DNA of 7,080 nt from Pseudomonadota bacterium (GCA_023431725.1 JAEYVN010000274.1:1-7080), one strand, 5' to 3'; positions 1 through 6,117 are shown, numbered from the stretch's first letter. Made by a program: numbers and translations. The notes: generated from the sequence alone by a model not told the origin.

Positions 1-690
1 TTCGCGGCATCGGAGAAATCACCGCCGGCGCCGAAGGAGCAATTGCACGCTTTCTTCAACGATCTCGAACGCGAATTGGAGCGGATCGAATATTTCCACC
101 CGCACGAGAAGCGCGGCACCATGACGGTGAACATGCGCAACATCTTCACGCGCATGCAACTCACGCAGCAGGACATCCGGACGTTGCATGGCGTGATCAT
201 GGCGCTGGTCGAAGGCCGCAAGGGGCCAGCGCGCGGTGGTCTGTTGGACGGACCGGAAGCGGACATGCTGCGCAGTCTTCTCTCGCAGCATGGCAAGGCC
301 GAGATCGCGCGGGCGGATTCGCCGGTGCGGGGACTCGCGCGACTGCTGCGACGCAATCCGACCGATGCGGAACGGGCATTATGGTCGGCGATCACAGGCG
401 ATCGCCGCTTCTCTGCGCTCGGCTTCAAGCGGCAAACGCCGATTGGCCCGCATATCGCCGATTTCGTTTCGTTTCCGTTGCGGCTGGTGATCGATGTCGT
501 GCCGGACAGCGAAGACACGCCGGGCGCCGAAGCACGTCGTCAAAAGCTCGACTGGATGCGCGAGCGGGATTATCAAATCGTCGATGTGAAGGCGGACGAT
601 GTCACGGCGGATGTCGATGCCGTGCTCACGCATATTCTCTCCGTCATACCGGGCCGCACGGCGAGTGCGAACCCGGAAGACGGATCGTGA
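1..690 (+). CDS. TrmJ-type tRNA/rRNA 2'-O-methyltransferase, C-terminal part, fused to a degenerate DUF559 domain (5' end outside window)
   Basis: The reading frame is open from base 1, so this is the 3' part of a longer gene. A TTG at 43 is internal, not a start. The first ~100 residues match the tail of SpoU/TrmH-family methyltransferases of the TrmJ type, which methylate the 2'-O of a tRNA anticodon-loop nucleotide. The markers are an FFNDLERELERIEYF-like helix, an MRNIFTRM segment, TLHGVIMAL, and the GRKGPARGG tail familiar from Hyphomicrobiales. The SAM-binding knot domain would lie upstream, out of view. From about base 331 to 648 a second domain resembles DUF559 (Vsr-like endonuclease fold): LLRRNPTDAERALW, FKRQTPIG, then IADF with its Asp at 460-462. 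The usual ELDGGQH motif is replaced by DVVPDSE at 493-513, so nuclease activity is doubtful. It converges on the aldolase gene with a 19-bp gap. TrmJ family is likely; exact RNA target is inference. Confidence 0.8.
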   Translation, partial: FAASEKSPPAPKEQLHAFFNDLERELERIEYFHPHEKRGTMTVNMRNIFTRMQLTQQDIRTLHGVIMALVEGRKGPARGGLLDGPEADMLRSLLSQHGKAEIARADSPVRGLARLLRRNPTDAERALWSAITGDRRFSALGFKRQTPIGPHIADFVSFPLRLVIDVVPDSEDTPGAEARRQKLDWMRERDYQIVDVKADDVTADVDAVLTHILSVIPGRTASANPEDGS

Positions 691-709
691 GGGCAGGCGC
701 TTCGGCGAG

Positions 710-1486
710 CTAGGCGAGGCCCTTCAACTGCGCGGCTGTGCCGGCGCGCAGGAACGCCAGATCGCTGCCGATCGTGAGGAAGCGGAACCCGGCCTTGGCC
801 TTGGCTGCCGCGCGGGCGGCGTCGATGCAATACAGCCCCGGAATTTTGCCGGCGTTCTTGCAAGCCGTCAGCACGATTTCGAGGCCCTTCTCGACTTCGT
901 CGGAATGGGCATCCAGCACCGCGCCGTTGGTCAGGCTGTAGGAGAGATCCGACGGACCGATGAACAACCCGTCGATGCCCGGCGTGTTGATGATGGCATC
1001 GACATTGTCGAGCCCCGTCCGCGATTCAATCATCGCAAAAGCCAGGGTCTCCTGATTGGCGATGGTGAGATAGGGACGCTGATCCGGGAAACCGGCCAGC
1101 GCAGCGGCGCGATGGGCGCCAAGGCTGCGTTCGCCGATCGGCGGATATTTGGCGGTTGCCGCGAGCAAGCGTGCATCCTCGGCCGAATTGATCATCGGTG
1201 CGATGACGCCTTCTGCACCGAAGTCGAGCGCCCTGCTGATCATTGAATATTGATGAAGCGGCACGCGGACGAGCGGCGCCGACCCTGCAAGGTGAATAGC
1301 GCCGATGGACAGCATCGTCGAGGCGGTGTCCCACAGCCCATGCTGTTGATCGAGCGCAACAGCCGTGAAGCCTTCACGCGCGATGGTCTCGACGACATTC
1401 GGATAGGGCAGGCCGCACCATGCTGAATAGACGACTTCGCCCGCGCGAAGTCGGCGGGCGAGCGAAAATTTCGAACTGGCTGTCAC
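710..1486 (-). CDS. HpcH/HpaI aldolase/citrate lyase family protein (class II pyruvate aldolase)
   Basis: This 258-residue protein has the normal length for the HpaI/GarL/RhmA group, cytoplasmic TIM-barrel enzymes that use a divalent metal to cleave or form 2-keto-3-deoxy acids, giving pyruvate plus an aldehyde. Visible family features are ALDQQHG with Asp46 and the catalytic-type His49, VRVP with Arg74, the KYPPIGERSLG stretch (residues 113-123), metal-ligand Glu154 in AMIES, and metal-ligand Asp180 in FIGPSDLS. The usual DGEHA motif reads DQQHG, so the acidic residue before His is Gln; this is a subfamily trait or a substrate difference. The start is GTG at 1486. No in-frame ATG lies close upstream and the ribosome site is weak. 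It lies 91 bp downstream of the DUF1476 gene on the same strand, with a hairpin between, so co-transcription is uncertain. The substrate cannot be told from sequence; no sugar-acid pathway genes are nearby. Confidence 0.88.
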   Translation of the reverse strand: MTASSKFSLARRLRAGEVVYSAWCGLPYPNVVETIAREGFTAVALDQQHGLWDTASTMLSIGAIHLAGSAPLVRVPLHQYSMISRALDFGAEGVIAPMINSAEDARLLAATAKYPPIGERSLGAHRAAALAGFPDQRPYLTIANQETLAFAMIESRTGLDNVDAIINTPGIDGLFIGPSDLSYSLTNGAVLDAHSDEVEKGLEIVLTACKNAGKIPGLYCIDAARAAAKAKAGFRFLTIGSDLAFLRAGTAAQLKGLA

Positions 1487-1537
1487 GGTTTGGTCTTTCT
1501 GCTGGCTTTGGTCCGGAGACGATAGGCTTTCAGGCCG

Positions 1538-1566
1538 ATGGCTCGCCGAATGATCCGGCGAGCCAT
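1538..1566 (-). terminator. 11-bp inverted repeat between the DUF1476 and aldolase genes; possible terminator or processing hairpin
   Basis: ATGGCTCGCCG (1538-1548) and CGGCGAGCCAT (1556-1566) pair perfectly around a 7-base loop. The repeat starts 11 bases past the TAA of the DUF1476 gene on the minus strand. No U-run follows on that strand, so it is not a canonical intrinsic terminator. It could be a Rho-associated 3' end, an mRNA-stabilising stem, or an operator for the aldolase gene, whose start lies about 50 bp further on. Confidence 0.4.
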
Positions 1567-1577
1567 GACAACATGGA

Positions 1578-1895
1578 TTATTTGCCGGCCTGGATCTGCT
1601 TCATGGCTTCGGCCAGCAGCTCGACCATCATCTCGCGCACCTGCTGTTCGGTGATGCCTTTGCCGGCGAGATCACCAGCGACCTTGCGGAAAACGTCATC
1701 GTCGCCGTCTTCCTCGAAATCGGCCACGACCACGTCCTTGGCGTAGGCGTCGGCGTCCTCGCCGGTCTTGCCGAGTTCGCCCGCGGCCCACAGGCCGAGC
1801 AACTTGTTGCGTCGCGCGGTGGCCTTGAAGCGCAATTCCTCATCGTGCGCGAATTTCTTTTCGAAGCCTTCTTCGCGCTTGTCGAACGTGGTCAT
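1578..1895 (-). CDS. DUF1476 protein, ATP synthase inhibitor zeta subunit
   Basis: This 105-residue, charged, largely helical soluble protein belongs to DUF1476, known from Paracoccus denitrificans as the zeta subunit that binds F1 and blocks wasteful ATP hydrolysis by the F1Fo-ATP synthase. Diagnostic stretches are the N-terminal MTTFDKREEGFEKKFAHDEE (the inhibitory region lies here in Paracoccus), the very conserved ARRNKLLGLWAA (residues 27-38), and ADFEEDGDDDVFRKV (58-72), followed by a C-terminal helix. Length is normal and there is no signal peptide. The ATG at 1895 is supported by GAGGA a few bases upstream. In the family the strength of inhibition varies between species, so binding to F1 is likely but the degree of inhibition here is unknown. 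The gene is transcribed away from purC across a 500-bp gap. The family call is firm; the physiological role is by analogy. Confidence 0.92.
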   Translation of the reverse strand: MTTFDKREEGFEKKFAHDEELRFKATARRNKLLGLWAAGELGKTGEDADAYAKDVVVADFEEDGDDDVFRKVAGDLAGKGITEQQVREMMVELLAEAMKQIQAGK

Positions 1896-2241
1896 GAGTC
1901 CTCACTGATCGGTGGTTTTGGGGAGATAAAACGGCGCGGACCGAAGATCAACGCCGTCCATGAAATTGTCATTCGCGAGGGTTGGGCAGGTGCCGACATC
2001 CTGACGTTGCGGCTCGATTGAACGTCGCGTCAGTCATGCATCGAAGGGTATGTCCGCGCTGTTTCTCTCGCGGGAGCCGTTGATGAGTGACCCATTCCGA
2101 CAAAACGTGCTTCCTGTCCGGTTTCTCGCGGTGGCGACCTAGCATAGCCCGATGTCAGCCCGAACGCGACGGATCGTCCGGGGTGCCCCCGCAGAGGTGA
2201 TCGGGCGGTCGCGATATCCTGTCAGCCCTCAAATATCCATG

Positions 2242-2301
2242 TTGCGGCGGGGGAGGGGCGAACCTATCTGATTTGTGCTTCGCACCCTGATCGGCTAGGT
2301 T
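2242..2301 (+). promoter_or_regulatory. Candidate sigma-70-type promoters for purC
   Basis: Two weak hexamer pairs with exact 17-base spacers lie here: TTGCGG (2242-2247) with TATCTG (2265-2270), and TTGTGC (2273-2278) with TAGGTT (2296-2301). Each matches the consensus at about half its positions, as is common in GC-rich alphaproteobacteria. Either would give a leader of roughly 90-120 bases before purC. The second contains a small GTGC-TTC-GCAC inverted repeat overlapping its -35 hexamer. Prediction only. Confidence 0.25.
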
Positions 2302-2377
2302 GCCCCTACGGGCCGGACGACCCGCGTTGCGTCTCGACAGTCGCGCCAGCCGCCTCCGCCGCGGTCTCAAAAACACC

Positions 2378-2384
2378 AAAAGGA
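2378..2384 (+). promoter_or_regulatory. Ribosome-binding site supporting the upstream purC start
   Basis: AAAGGAA lies 12 bases before the ATG at 2397. The alternative ATG at 2427 has no purine-rich site in front of it (the preceding bases are CACGGTATATTCCG). This favours 2397, although the spacing is somewhat long. Confidence 0.5.
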
Positions 2385-2396
2385 ACCCCGGCATTC

Positions 2397-3194
2397 ATGG
2401 ACTTTCACAAACCACGGTATATTCCGATGAGCCGCCGTCGCCGCATTTATGAAGGCAAAGCCAAAGTTCTTTACGAGGGCCCCGAGCCCGGCACGCTGAT
2501 CCAGCACTTCAAGGACGACGCCACTGCTTTCAATGCCAAAAAGCACGAGGTGATCGAAGGCAAGGGCGTGCTGAACAACCGGATCTCGGAATATGTTTTC
2601 CAGAACCTGAACGACATCGGCGTGCCGACGCACTTCATCCGCCGGCTCAACATGCGCGAACAGCTGATTCGCGAGGTTGAGATCGTTCCGCTGGAGATCG
2701 TAGTCCGCAACGTCGCGGCCGGCTCGCTCTCGACCCGGCTTGGGATCGAGGAAGGCACACAACTGCCGCGTTCGATCATCGAGTTTTACTACAAGAACGA
2801 TCAGCTCGGCGATCCGATGGTCTCGGAAGAGCACATCACCGCCTTCGGCTGGGCCAATCCGCAGGAGATCGACGACATGATGGCGCTCGCCATCCGTGTG
2901 AACGACTTCCTGTCCGGCCTTTTCCTCGGCGTCGGCATCCGTCTGGTCGATTTCAAGATGGAATGCGGCCGGCTGTGGGAAAACGACATGATGCGGATCG
3001 TCGTCGCCGACGAGATTTCCCCCGATTCGTGCCGGCTGTGGGACATCAAGTCCGCCGAGAAGCTGGACAAGGACCGGTTCCGTCGCGATCTCGGTGGCCT
3101 GCTCGAGGCCTATACCGAAGTCGCCAAGCGCCTCGGCATCATGAACGAGGGCGAGCCGCCCCGCGGCACCGGCCCGGTTCTGGTCAAGGGCTGA
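2397..3194 (+). CDS. purC: Phosphoribosylaminoimidazole-succinocarboxamide synthase (SAICAR synthetase)
   Basis: PurC joins aspartate to CAIR using ATP to make SAICAR in de novo purine synthesis, in the cytoplasm. The 265-residue product carries the family hallmarks in order: [15 protein letters not shown] (ATP-binding loop, residues 15-29), [72 protein letters not shown] and [15 protein letters not shown], then [13 protein letters not shown]. Length is that of the bacterial monofunctional enzyme plus a short N-terminal extension. The family core begins at the second methionine (base 2427, [10 protein letters not shown]), so the first ten residues may not be translated. I kept 2397 because only it has a ribosome site. 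A strong terminator follows 37 bases after the stop, so purC appears transcriptionally separate from purS-purQ although they lie in the same orientation. Confidence 0.97.
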   Translation: MDFHKPRYIPMSRRRRIYEGKAKVLYEGPEPGTLIQHFKDDATAFNAKKHEVIEGKGVLNNRISEYVFQNLNDIGVPTHFIRRLNMREQLIREVEIVPLEIVVRNVAAGSLSTRLGIEEGTQLPRSIIEFYYKNDQLGDPMVSEEHITAFGWANPQEIDDMMALAIRVNDFLSGLFLGVGIRLVDFKMECGRLWENDMMRIVVADEISPDSCRLWDIKSAEKLDKDRFRRDLGGLLEAYTEVAKRLGIMNEGEPPRGTGPVLVKG

Positions 3195-3231
3195 GGCCCC
3201 GCGGCAGCCGATCCGCCAGGCAAGAATTCAG

Positions 3232-3262
3232 ACGGGAGCCATCAGGCTCCCGTTTCTATTTG
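3232..3262 (+). terminator. Intrinsic terminator after purC
   Basis: ACGGGAGCC (3232-3240) and GGCTCCCGT (3245-3253) form a perfect 9-bp stem with a 4-base ATCA loop. A T-rich tail follows at once (TTCTATTT, then a further run of five T at 3267-3271). It lies 37 bp past the purC stop and points forward only, since the reverse strand lacks a U-run. It should end most purC transcripts before purS. Confidence 0.88.
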
Positions 3263-3290
3263 GTCGTTTTTCGGACAGGCCAGCCCCTGA

Positions 3291-3326
3291 GGGTGCATTG
3301 AGGCACCCGTCGAAGGGTGCTAGGTC
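3291..3326 (+). promoter_or_regulatory. Candidate purS promoter overlapped by a triple-arm inverted repeat
   Basis: The hexamer arms GGGTGC (3291-3296), GCACCC (3303-3308) and GGGTGC (3315-3320) are each separated by exactly six bases, so the middle arm can pair with either neighbour. A weak promoter match, TTGAGG (3298-3303) and TAGGTC (3321-3326) with a 17-base spacer, overlaps them and places the second repeat in the spacer. This arrangement fits an operator for a dimeric repressor. If transcription starts upstream, the arms could instead form alternative RNA stems. No known purine regulator box is recognised. Confidence 0.35.
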
Positions 3327-3350
3327 GACGTCTTCACCGCTTGCGAATCC

Positions 3351-3371
3351 CCGTCCTGCCCGTCGGGACGG
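3351..3371 (+). promoter_or_regulatory. Hairpin just upstream of the purS ribosome-binding site
   Basis: CCGTCC (3351-3356) and GGACGG (3366-3371) pair around a 9-base loop that itself contains CCCG able to pair with CGGG. It ends six bases before the AAAAGG ribosome site (3377-3382) of purS. It may shape translation initiation; there is no T-run, so it is not a terminator. Confidence 0.3.
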
Positions 3372-3389
3372 CTCAGAAAAGGCCCCGTC

Positions 3390-3629
3390 ATGAAGGCGCG
3401 CGTTACCGTCACCCTGAAAACCGGCGTTCTTGATCCGCAGGGCAAGGCGATCGAAGGCGCGCTGAAATCACTCGGTGTGTCGGGCGTTGCCAGCGTTCGT
3501 CAGGGCAAGGTGTTCGATATCGAACTCGATGGCGCCGACAAGGCCGACGCCGAAGCCGTGCTGAAAGCGGCCGCCGAGAAGCTGCTGGCGAATACCGTGA
3601 TCGAGAATTACCGGATCGAGATTATCTAG
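3390..3629 (+). CDS. purS: Phosphoribosylformylglycinamidine synthase subunit PurS
   Basis: This 79-residue protein is the small bridging subunit of three-part FGAM synthase (PurS-PurQ-PurL). PurS dimers hold the glutaminase PurQ against PurL and help channel ammonia. The typical N-terminal strand [21 protein letters not shown] (residues 2-22, read with the pattern V-LK-GVLDPQG-AI) is followed by ALKSLGV, the [13 protein letters not shown] strand and a final ENYRIEII; length is normal. The ATG at 3390 has AAAAGG seven bases upstream. purQ begins 16 bp after its stop, so the two are almost surely one transcript. It sits behind the purC terminator and therefore needs its own promoter. Confidence 0.96.
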   Translation: MKARVTVTLKTGVLDPQGKAIEGALKSLGVSGVASVRQGKVFDIELDGADKADAEAVLKAAAEKLLANTVIENYRIEII

Positions 3630-3645
3630 ACCGGAGCGCCGCCTG

Positions 3646-4347
3646 ATGAAATCCGCAGTTCTTGTCTTCCCCGGCATCAATCGCGAGCGCGACATGGCGC
3701 GCACGCTGAAACTCGTATCTGGCGTCGAGCCGGCGATGGTCTGGCATGCCGAGACCGAATTGCCGGCCGGAACCGATCTGGTCGTGGTGCCGGGTGGGTT
3801 CTCCTATGGCGACTATCTCCGCTGTGGCGCCATTGCCGCGCGCGCGCCGATCATGGACGCCGTGCGCGCCCACGCCGCGAAGGGCGGACTCGTGCTCGGC
3901 GTCTGCAACGGCTTCCAGATCCTGTGCGAGTCCGGTCTGCTGCCGGGCGTGCTCATGCGCAATTCGAAGTTGAAATTCATCTGCCATGACGTGCACCTGC
4001 GCGTCGAGCGCTCGGATACGCCGTTCACGCGCGGCTATAATGCCGGGCAGGTGATCCGCGTGCCGGTGGCGCATGGCGAAGGCAATTATGTCGCCGACGA
4101 AAAGACCATTGCGGCGCTCGAGAGCGAAGGCCGCGTGATCTTCCGTTACTGCGCGGCGGATGGCACGCTCGGCGATCCCTCGAACGTCAATGGTGCGATC
4201 AATGCGATCGCCGGCATCGTCAACGAAGGCGGCAATGTCGCCGGCATGATGCCGCATCCTGAAAACCACGTCGAAAGCATCATCGGTAATACCGACGGGC
4301 GCGGGCTGTTCGCCGGTCTTGTCGCGCAATTCGCCAAGGCGGCCTGA
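3646..4347 (+). CDS. purQ: Phosphoribosylformylglycinamidine synthase subunit PurQ (glutaminase)
   Basis: PurQ is the class I glutamine amidotransferase that supplies ammonia to PurL for converting FGAR to FGAM. The 233-residue protein opens with [15 protein letters not shown], then [20 protein letters not shown] (residues 46-65), the nucleophile elbow [10 protein letters not shown] with Cys87, and MMPHPENH with His204 and Glu206 completing the triad. [19 protein letters not shown] is the usual PurQ-specific stretch. Length is that of the stand-alone subunit. The ATG at 3646 follows GGAG (3632-3635) and is 16 bp from purS. The 3' end converges on the chemoreceptor gene 24 bp away, and purL is displaced by about 2 kb. 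All catalytic residues are present. Confidence 0.97.
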   Translation: MKSAVLVFPGINRERDMARTLKLVSGVEPAMVWHAETELPAGTDLVVVPGGFSYGDYLRCGAIAARAPIMDAVRAHAAKGGLVLGVCNGFQILCESGLLPGVLMRNSKLKFICHDVHLRVERSDTPFTRGYNAGQVIRVPVAHGEGNYVADEKTIAALESEGRVIFRYCAADGTLGDPSNVNGAINAIAGIVNEGGNVAGMMPHPENHVESIIGNTDGRGLFAGLVAQFAKAA

Positions 4348-4359
4348 AAGACGGCCGCC
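4338..4359. terminator. GC-rich hairpin spanning the purQ stop, between convergent genes
   Basis: GGCGGCC (4338-4344) and GGCCGCC (4353-4359) form a 7-bp stem with an 8-base loop that begins with the purQ stop codon (TGA, 4345-4347). It lies in the short gap between the convergent purQ and chemoreceptor genes, so it could serve both. Neither strand shows a clear U-run, so termination function is uncertain. Confidence 0.35.
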
Positions 4360-4371
4360 TGGCGGTGGGCC

Positions 4372-6054
4372 TCACGCGGCCTGAATTTCCTTCAGCAAGG
4401 CACTGACCTCCTGTTCGAGCCGCGCAGCTTCGTCCTTCAACGAGGCGACGACGGTGGTGGCGGATTCGCTCGCGGCGCGTGAGCGCAGGATGCCGTCATT
4501 AATGCCGCTGATGCCGCGCGACACCGCCTCGACGCTTTGCGCCGACGCGTGAACGCTTTCGGTGATTTCCTTGGTCGATGAGTTCTGTTGCCGGACGGCC
4601 TCGGTAATCGCGCGGACCGATTCGTTGACGTCGGAAATCGTTGTGTCGAAGCGATGAATGACGACGACGGCGTCACGCGCCGCATCCTGCACCGTCGCGA
4701 TCTGCTGCTGGATGTCGCCGGTGGCCGATGACGTCTGTTGCGCCAGCGTTTTCACTTCGGCGGCAACAACCCCAAATCCGCGTCCGGCGTCCCCCGCGCG
4801 GGCGGATTCGATGGTCGCATTGAGCGCGAGCAGATTGGTCTGTTCGGCGATTTCGTTGATCAGCGCCACCACCTTGCCGATTTTTGCGACGGCGCCATCG
4901 AGTTCGTCGACCGTTGTCGTTGCTTCCTCCGCGTTCCTGGCCGCCAGGGCGGCCGTCGCCGATGAACGTTCGATCTGCGCGAAGATTGCAGTGACCGAGG
5001 CATTGAGTTGCTCGGCGGCAGAGGCAACCGATTGAGCGTTCAAGGCCGCTTCATGCGCAGACTCGGACAACGTGTGGGATTCCTGTGTGGACAGTGTCGC
5101 CAGCGAGCGCAGAGAATCGGCGATTTCGCTGACCTTGGCGATCGATTGATGCGTTTTGGCCAGGCAGTCGCCGATGGCCTGCTCGAACCGCGCGATGGCG
5201 CGCTGGACGCGCTCGGCACGCGCCAGTTGGGCCTTGTCGTAGTCGTGTTCGCGCGCCTGGATGTCGCGCATCTGCACGAGCCCGTGACGAAAGGCTTCCA
5301 CCGAACGGGCAATCGATCCGATTTCGTCGAGGCGGGCGGTGCCGCGTACGGAGCTCTTCAGGTCCCCGTCGGCCATGCTGTCAACGCTGGCTTTCAGGGC
5401 TTCGAGCGGTCTCAGGACGGTGCGCGAGACGACGAACCATGCCGTCGTCATGGCCAGCACGGCGCCAAGACCGCCGATCAGAAGGAGAAGCCCGATGCGG
5501 TTGCGTTCGTAGTCCTCGATCGCGCGCATTGTATCGCGGATATCGTTTTCACCGTGCCGAGCCGCCGCCGCATCCAGTTTCTTGTTCAGCGATTGCCGGG
5601 CGGTTCGGTTGCTCTCGCCGATTTCGCGTGCGGCGGTGATGCCTTGGTCCAGGGCTGTCGCGATGAGGCGGCGGCGCAAATCGCCAAAGCGCGCGACCTC
5701 CACGGCCAGGGCCTCGACCGCGGCTTGCTGATTGGGCCCGATCTCGCCGAGCCAGGACTTGATCGTGTCGTCAAGTGCGGCGAGGGAGCGGATAATCCCG
5801 TCGGCAAACATCTTGATCTCGGCCTGATCTCTGGAGGCGTAGATGCCCCGCGAATCCATGACCACCATGGCGATCAGGGAATTGACGCGCTCGGCGTAGA
5901 CCGCCTGCAGCGCCGAACGGCGCAGGTTTTCGGTCCGGTTTCGCAGGCCGTCCATCGTAAGGACGACCGCGCCGACCATAAGGGCGGTCACCAGGCCGAG
6001 GCCGAGCACTGTTGAAAGGATTCGTGTCGAAAGACTTTTATGAAAGGCCTGCAT
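4372..6054 (-). CDS. Methyl-accepting chemotaxis protein (transmembrane chemoreceptor)
   Basis: This 560-residue receptor has the classic layout: a short cytoplasmic N-terminus, TM1 at about residues 13-33, a helical periplasmic sensor of about 150 residues (34-186), TM2 at about 187-209, a HAMP linker at about 210-263 (LRPLEAL near the start, DEIGSIARSVEAF near the end), and a long coiled-coil signalling domain. The highly conserved hairpin tip that binds CheA/CheW is EIAEQTNLLALNATIESARA (401-420), followed by GDAGRGFGVVAAEVKTLAQQ. It signals ligand occupancy to the chemotaxis kinase and is tuned by methylation of Glu/Gln pairs. The sensor looks like a four-helix bundle without PAS/Cache features I recognise; the ligand is unknown. 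No NWETF-like CheR tether ends the protein. ATG at 6054 has only a weak GGGA-type ribosome site. It is an orphan receptor, with no che genes beside it, lying antisense between purQ and purL. Confidence 0.96.
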   Translation of the reverse strand: MQAFHKSLSTRILSTVLGLGLVTALMVGAVVLTMDGLRNRTENLRRSALQAVYAERVNSLIAMVVMDSRGIYASRDQAEIKMFADGIIRSLAALDDTIKSWLGEIGPNQQAAVEALAVEVARFGDLRRRLIATALDQGITAAREIGESNRTARQSLNKKLDAAAARHGENDIRDTMRAIEDYERNRIGLLLLIGGLGAVLAMTTAWFVVSRTVLRPLEALKASVDSMADGDLKSSVRGTARLDEIGSIARSVEAFRHGLVQMRDIQAREHDYDKAQLARAERVQRAIARFEQAIGDCLAKTHQSIAKVSEIADSLRSLATLSTQESHTLSESAHEAALNAQSVASAAEQLNASVTAIFAQIERSSATAALAARNAEEATTTVDELDGAVAKIGKVVALINEIAEQTNLLALNATIESARAGDAGRGFGVVAAEVKTLAQQTSSATGDIQQQIATVQDAARDAVVVIHRFDTTISDVNESVRAITEAVRQQNSSTKEITESVHASAQSVEAVSRGISGINDGILRSRAASESATTVVASLKDEAARLEQEVSALLKEIQAA

Positions 6055-6097
6055 GGTCCCGGCTGGCTGCGAACCGCGCGGCCGCGATCCTTTTGCG

Positions 6098-6117
6098 CGA
6101 GAATCTCACGATTCTCG
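6098..6117. promoter_or_regulatory. 8-bp palindrome containing two GANTC (CcrM-type) sites
   Basis: CGAGAATC (6098-6105) and GATTCTCG (6110-6117) pair perfectly around TCAC. Each arm includes a GANTC site (GAATC at 6101-6105, GATTC at 6110-6114), the target of the cell-cycle methylase CcrM in alphaproteobacteria. It lies 44 bp upstream of the chemoreceptor start and about 205 bp before purL, so it is placed to act on the chemoreceptor promoter. It could be an operator, a methylation-sensing GcrA site, or a chance hairpin. Confidence 0.35.

Larger units (their letters stand above)
1896..2396. other. Long divergent intergenic region between the DUF1476 gene and purC
   Basis: About 500 bp without a credible gene. 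Short reading frames exist but are Arg/Pro-rich, lack ribosome sites and look like chance. The region must hold the divergent promoters for the DUF1476 gene and purC. I see no riboswitch, tRNA or strong T-tailed hairpin. A small GGGG-TG-CCCC palindrome lies near 2180-2189, and a 9-base direct repeat (TGTCAGCCC) occurs at 2153-2161 and 2220-2228; both are within chance expectation. A small RNA cannot be excluded. Confidence 0.6.

Noticed and set aside
43..690. Independent gene starting at TTG 43
   Set aside because: The frame is open to base 1 and the protein before the TTG continues the methyltransferase tail, so this is an internal codon.
599..1246. 215-codon + strand frame opposite the aldolase
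   Set aside because: It overlaps the end of the methyltransferase gene and is antisense to the aldolase, whose conserved motifs decide the strand.
2153..2228. Nine-base direct repeat TGTCAGCCC (2153-2161 and 2220-2228)
   Set aside because: A repeat of this length is expected by chance in a 500-bp region and nothing lines up with a promoter.
2155..2394. 79-codon minus-strand frame in the long gap before purC
   Set aside because: Arg/Pro-rich composition, no ribosome site, and it covers the purC promoter region; looks like chance.
2367..2834. 155-codon minus-strand frame opposite purC
   Set aside because: It is a shadow of purC, which is unmistakable.
3291..3389. Purine or PRPP riboswitch in the purS leader
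   Set aside because: The leader has paired arms but no conserved purine-riboswitch junction or terminator/antiterminator with U-run that I can recognise.
3622..4329. 235-codon minus-strand frame opposite purQ
   Set aside because: PurQ has all catalytic motifs on the + strand; the antisense product is His/Arg/Asp-rich without a family match.
5008..6015. Long 335-codon reading frame on the + strand opposite the chemoreceptor
   Set aside because: It lies antisense to a well-supported receptor gene. GC-rich coding DNA commonly leaves a long open antisense frame, and the product shows no recognisable domain.
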